Shown here: positions 43,777-44,951 of the stretch, one piece after another
Numbering within the stretch: the stretch's first letter is position 1
How the letters are laid out: each line of letters starts with the position of its first letter
NCBI RefSeq assembly: GCF_001037465.1
Contig: NZ_LFCV01000065.1
Location: 1 to 44,951, forward strand
Direction: 5' to 3'
Source of the DNA: Xenorhabdus khoisanae
GTDB lineage: Bacteria > Pseudomonadota > Gammaproteobacteria > Enterobacterales > Enterobacteriaceae
Length of the DNA: 44,951 nt
Program-made: the position numbers and the translations under genes
The notes under the pieces: generated by a model
What the model was told of the DNA's origin: nothing
The model's input: only the letters and a program-made list of their open reading frames with translations
Databases searched by the model: none

Positions 43777-44951
43777 ATGCCAGTTATTACTAGTATGAAA
43801 ATTTCACCATCTCTGACTTCAGAATTAGAGGTAGGTCAGACAGTGAATTTCACAGTAACATTAACATCGAATGAAGCTATTGATAAAAATAAGTCTATAA
43901 CAATAGAATATGGCCCCGTTAAAAATATACAATTTACTAATCCCACAGTTCAACTTAAATATGATGGTGTGTCTCATAACGCAACTGCTGACTTTAGTTT
44001 TAAGGTACTCAGTAAAGTAGGAGAAGTGGATGTAAAAAATGGTGATCAAATTTCATTTATAATAAAAACTAATGCAGAATCGGGTGGAGTTCAATTTAAA
44101 GACATGCCGTACACGTACACTGGTAAAGCTAAAGTTAATCCAGTAAATAAAAACCAAATAAGTATCACAATTAATAAAACGGCTGATTTAATTATAGGTC
44201 AGAGTGTGAGCTTTACGGTGAATTTAAGTTCAGATCAACCTATTACGGAAAGGGGAAATATTCTTATACAGAAAGCCAGCAATGTAAATTTTGCTCAGGG
44301 TAATAATAATCCTGTTAGACTTAATTACATTGAGGGTAATAGAGAAGCATCGGCTCAATTAAGTTTCACTGTGGAAGATCCAACTAATCCAGATGTGCCG
44401 ATAACAGACGGTTCTCATATTGGCTTTGAAGTTCATACTGATGTAAAGACTACTGAAGGTAATTTTGGTTTTGTACCTTTCTCAGGTACAGCTAATGAAA
44501 TTGATGTGGATTCAATGGCACTTTTTGTTGAAAAACCTGTTCTGCAAATGTCATCAGACAGTGATCAGCAAACACCTACGGCAATATATACATATTTAAA
44601 GAATAAACATACACAGAGACCATTGGTGGGGACACCAATATTTATTACATCACAAAAGCGTAATCAAATAGAAGAATTTAAATTTAAGGATGGAGATAAG
44701 AATAACCCTATTACGCTTGAGGACGAAAACGATATTAAAGGATTAATTATCACTTCTAAAACTGATGGTTTAATAAAGTTCTATCTCTATCCTCAAACAG
44801 CACTAGTAAGTATTGTTAATTTATGGAGTTATATTATAAGTACTAAGTTTGATATTAGACGTAGAGCTAAGCAGGTAATCTATGCAGTGAACTATATTAA
44901 GCCTACTTTTTTTGATTCTATAGGCATACCCGATATTTCTGATTATAAAAC
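43777..44951 (+). CDS. repeat Ig-like protein without a signal peptide (3' end beyond the window)
   Basis: The frame is open from ATG at 43777 to the window end, 391 codons so far, with GAGG at 43766-43769 as a ribosome site. Two related domains of about 121 residues follow each other: LEVGQTVNFTVTLTSNEAI (17-35) aligns with LIIGQSVSFTVNLSSDQPI (138-156), and each ends in YTYTGKA or FVPFSGTA. A third, different domain starts at about 250 (VLQMSSDSDQQTPTAIYTYL; VGTPIFITS; TDGLIKFYLYP) and resembles a Big_1 Ig domain. There is no hydrophobic N-terminal segment, so export by the Sec route is not evident. Low GC. Position after an adhesin suggests a partner or a separate Ig-repeat surface or secreted protein; the family is not recognised. 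Confidence 0.75.
   Translation, partial: MPVITSMKISPSLTSELEVGQTVNFTVTLTSNEAIDKNKSITIEYGPVKNIQFTNPTVQLKYDGVSHNATADFSFKVLSKVGEVDVKNGDQISFIIKTNAESGGVQFKDMPYTYTGKAKVNPVNKNQISITINKTADLIIGQSVSFTVNLSSDQPITERGNILIQKASNVNFAQGNNNPVRLNYIEGNREASAQLSFTVEDPTNPDVPITDGSHIGFEVHTDVKTTEGNFGFVPFSGTANEIDVDSMALFVEKPVLQMSSDSDQQTPTAIYTYLKNKHTQRPLVGTPIFITSQKRNQIEEFKFKDGDKNNPITLEDENDIKGLIITSKTDGLIKFYLYPQTALVSIVNLWSYIISTKFDIRRRAKQVIYAVNYIKPTFFDSIGIPDISDYK

Overview
The window looks like chromosomal DNA from an enterobacterium of the Xenorhabdus/Photorhabdus type. This is inferred from a moderate-to-low GC feel, an E. coli-like psp-ycjXF-tyrR core block, a large type VI secretion (T6SS) locus, a remnant of an ISAs1-type transposase and an intimin/invasin-like adhesin. 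The genus is an inference, not something the sequence proves.

Layout. (1) 1-3055, plus strand: an AT-rich cassette that looks acquired. It holds the 3' end of an unrecognised gene, a D-Ala-D-Ala-ligase-like ATP-grasp enzyme, a DegT/StrS-type PLP aminotransferase and a thymidylate-kinase-like P-loop enzyme, tightly spaced like a small-molecule or sugar biosynthesis operon. (2) 3297-10350: conserved core. pspF is divergent from pspABC across a sigma-54 promoter; ycjX-ycjF and tyrR follow, closed by a strong terminator. (3) 10522-38748, minus strand: one long T6SS gene set read from vgrG leftwards: vgrG, DUF2169-pentapeptide protein, pentapeptide protein, DUF3540, DUF4150 (PAAR-like), tssJ, tssK, tssL (with OmpA-like domain), tssM, tssA, tssB, tssC, two hcp genes, an internal terminator, FHA protein, tssE, tssF, tssG, clpV, a Ser/Thr kinase and a GNAT-like protein. 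(4) 38749-39640: a gene-poor gap with an ISAs1-type transposase fragment. (5) 39683 to the end, plus strand: an inverse autotransporter with Ig-like repeats and a lectin-like tip, a terminator, and a second Ig-like-repeat protein that runs off the window.

How it works together. The psp genes answer inner-membrane stress. The T6SS locus encodes a complete membrane complex (TssJLM), baseplate (TssKEFG), spike (VgrG plus DUF4150 PAAR-like tip), tube (two Hcps), sheath (TssBC), cap or assembly protein (TssA), recycling ATPase (ClpV) and a kinase/FHA pair. Its spike end carries a DUF2169/DUF3540/pentapeptide module thought to load cargo, but no gene in the set has an obvious toxin domain. The GNAT-like gene at the operon end is the best cargo or modifier candidate.

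A structural signal not explained by any gene is a recurrent pattern of short (12-18 bp) tandem duplications that lie on or just after stop codons (ycjF, tssE, tssG, tssK, tssL, DUF3540 gene, pspA). Longer or shorter tandem arrays also sit in the pspA leader (15 bp x4) and upstream of tssB (8 bp x4).
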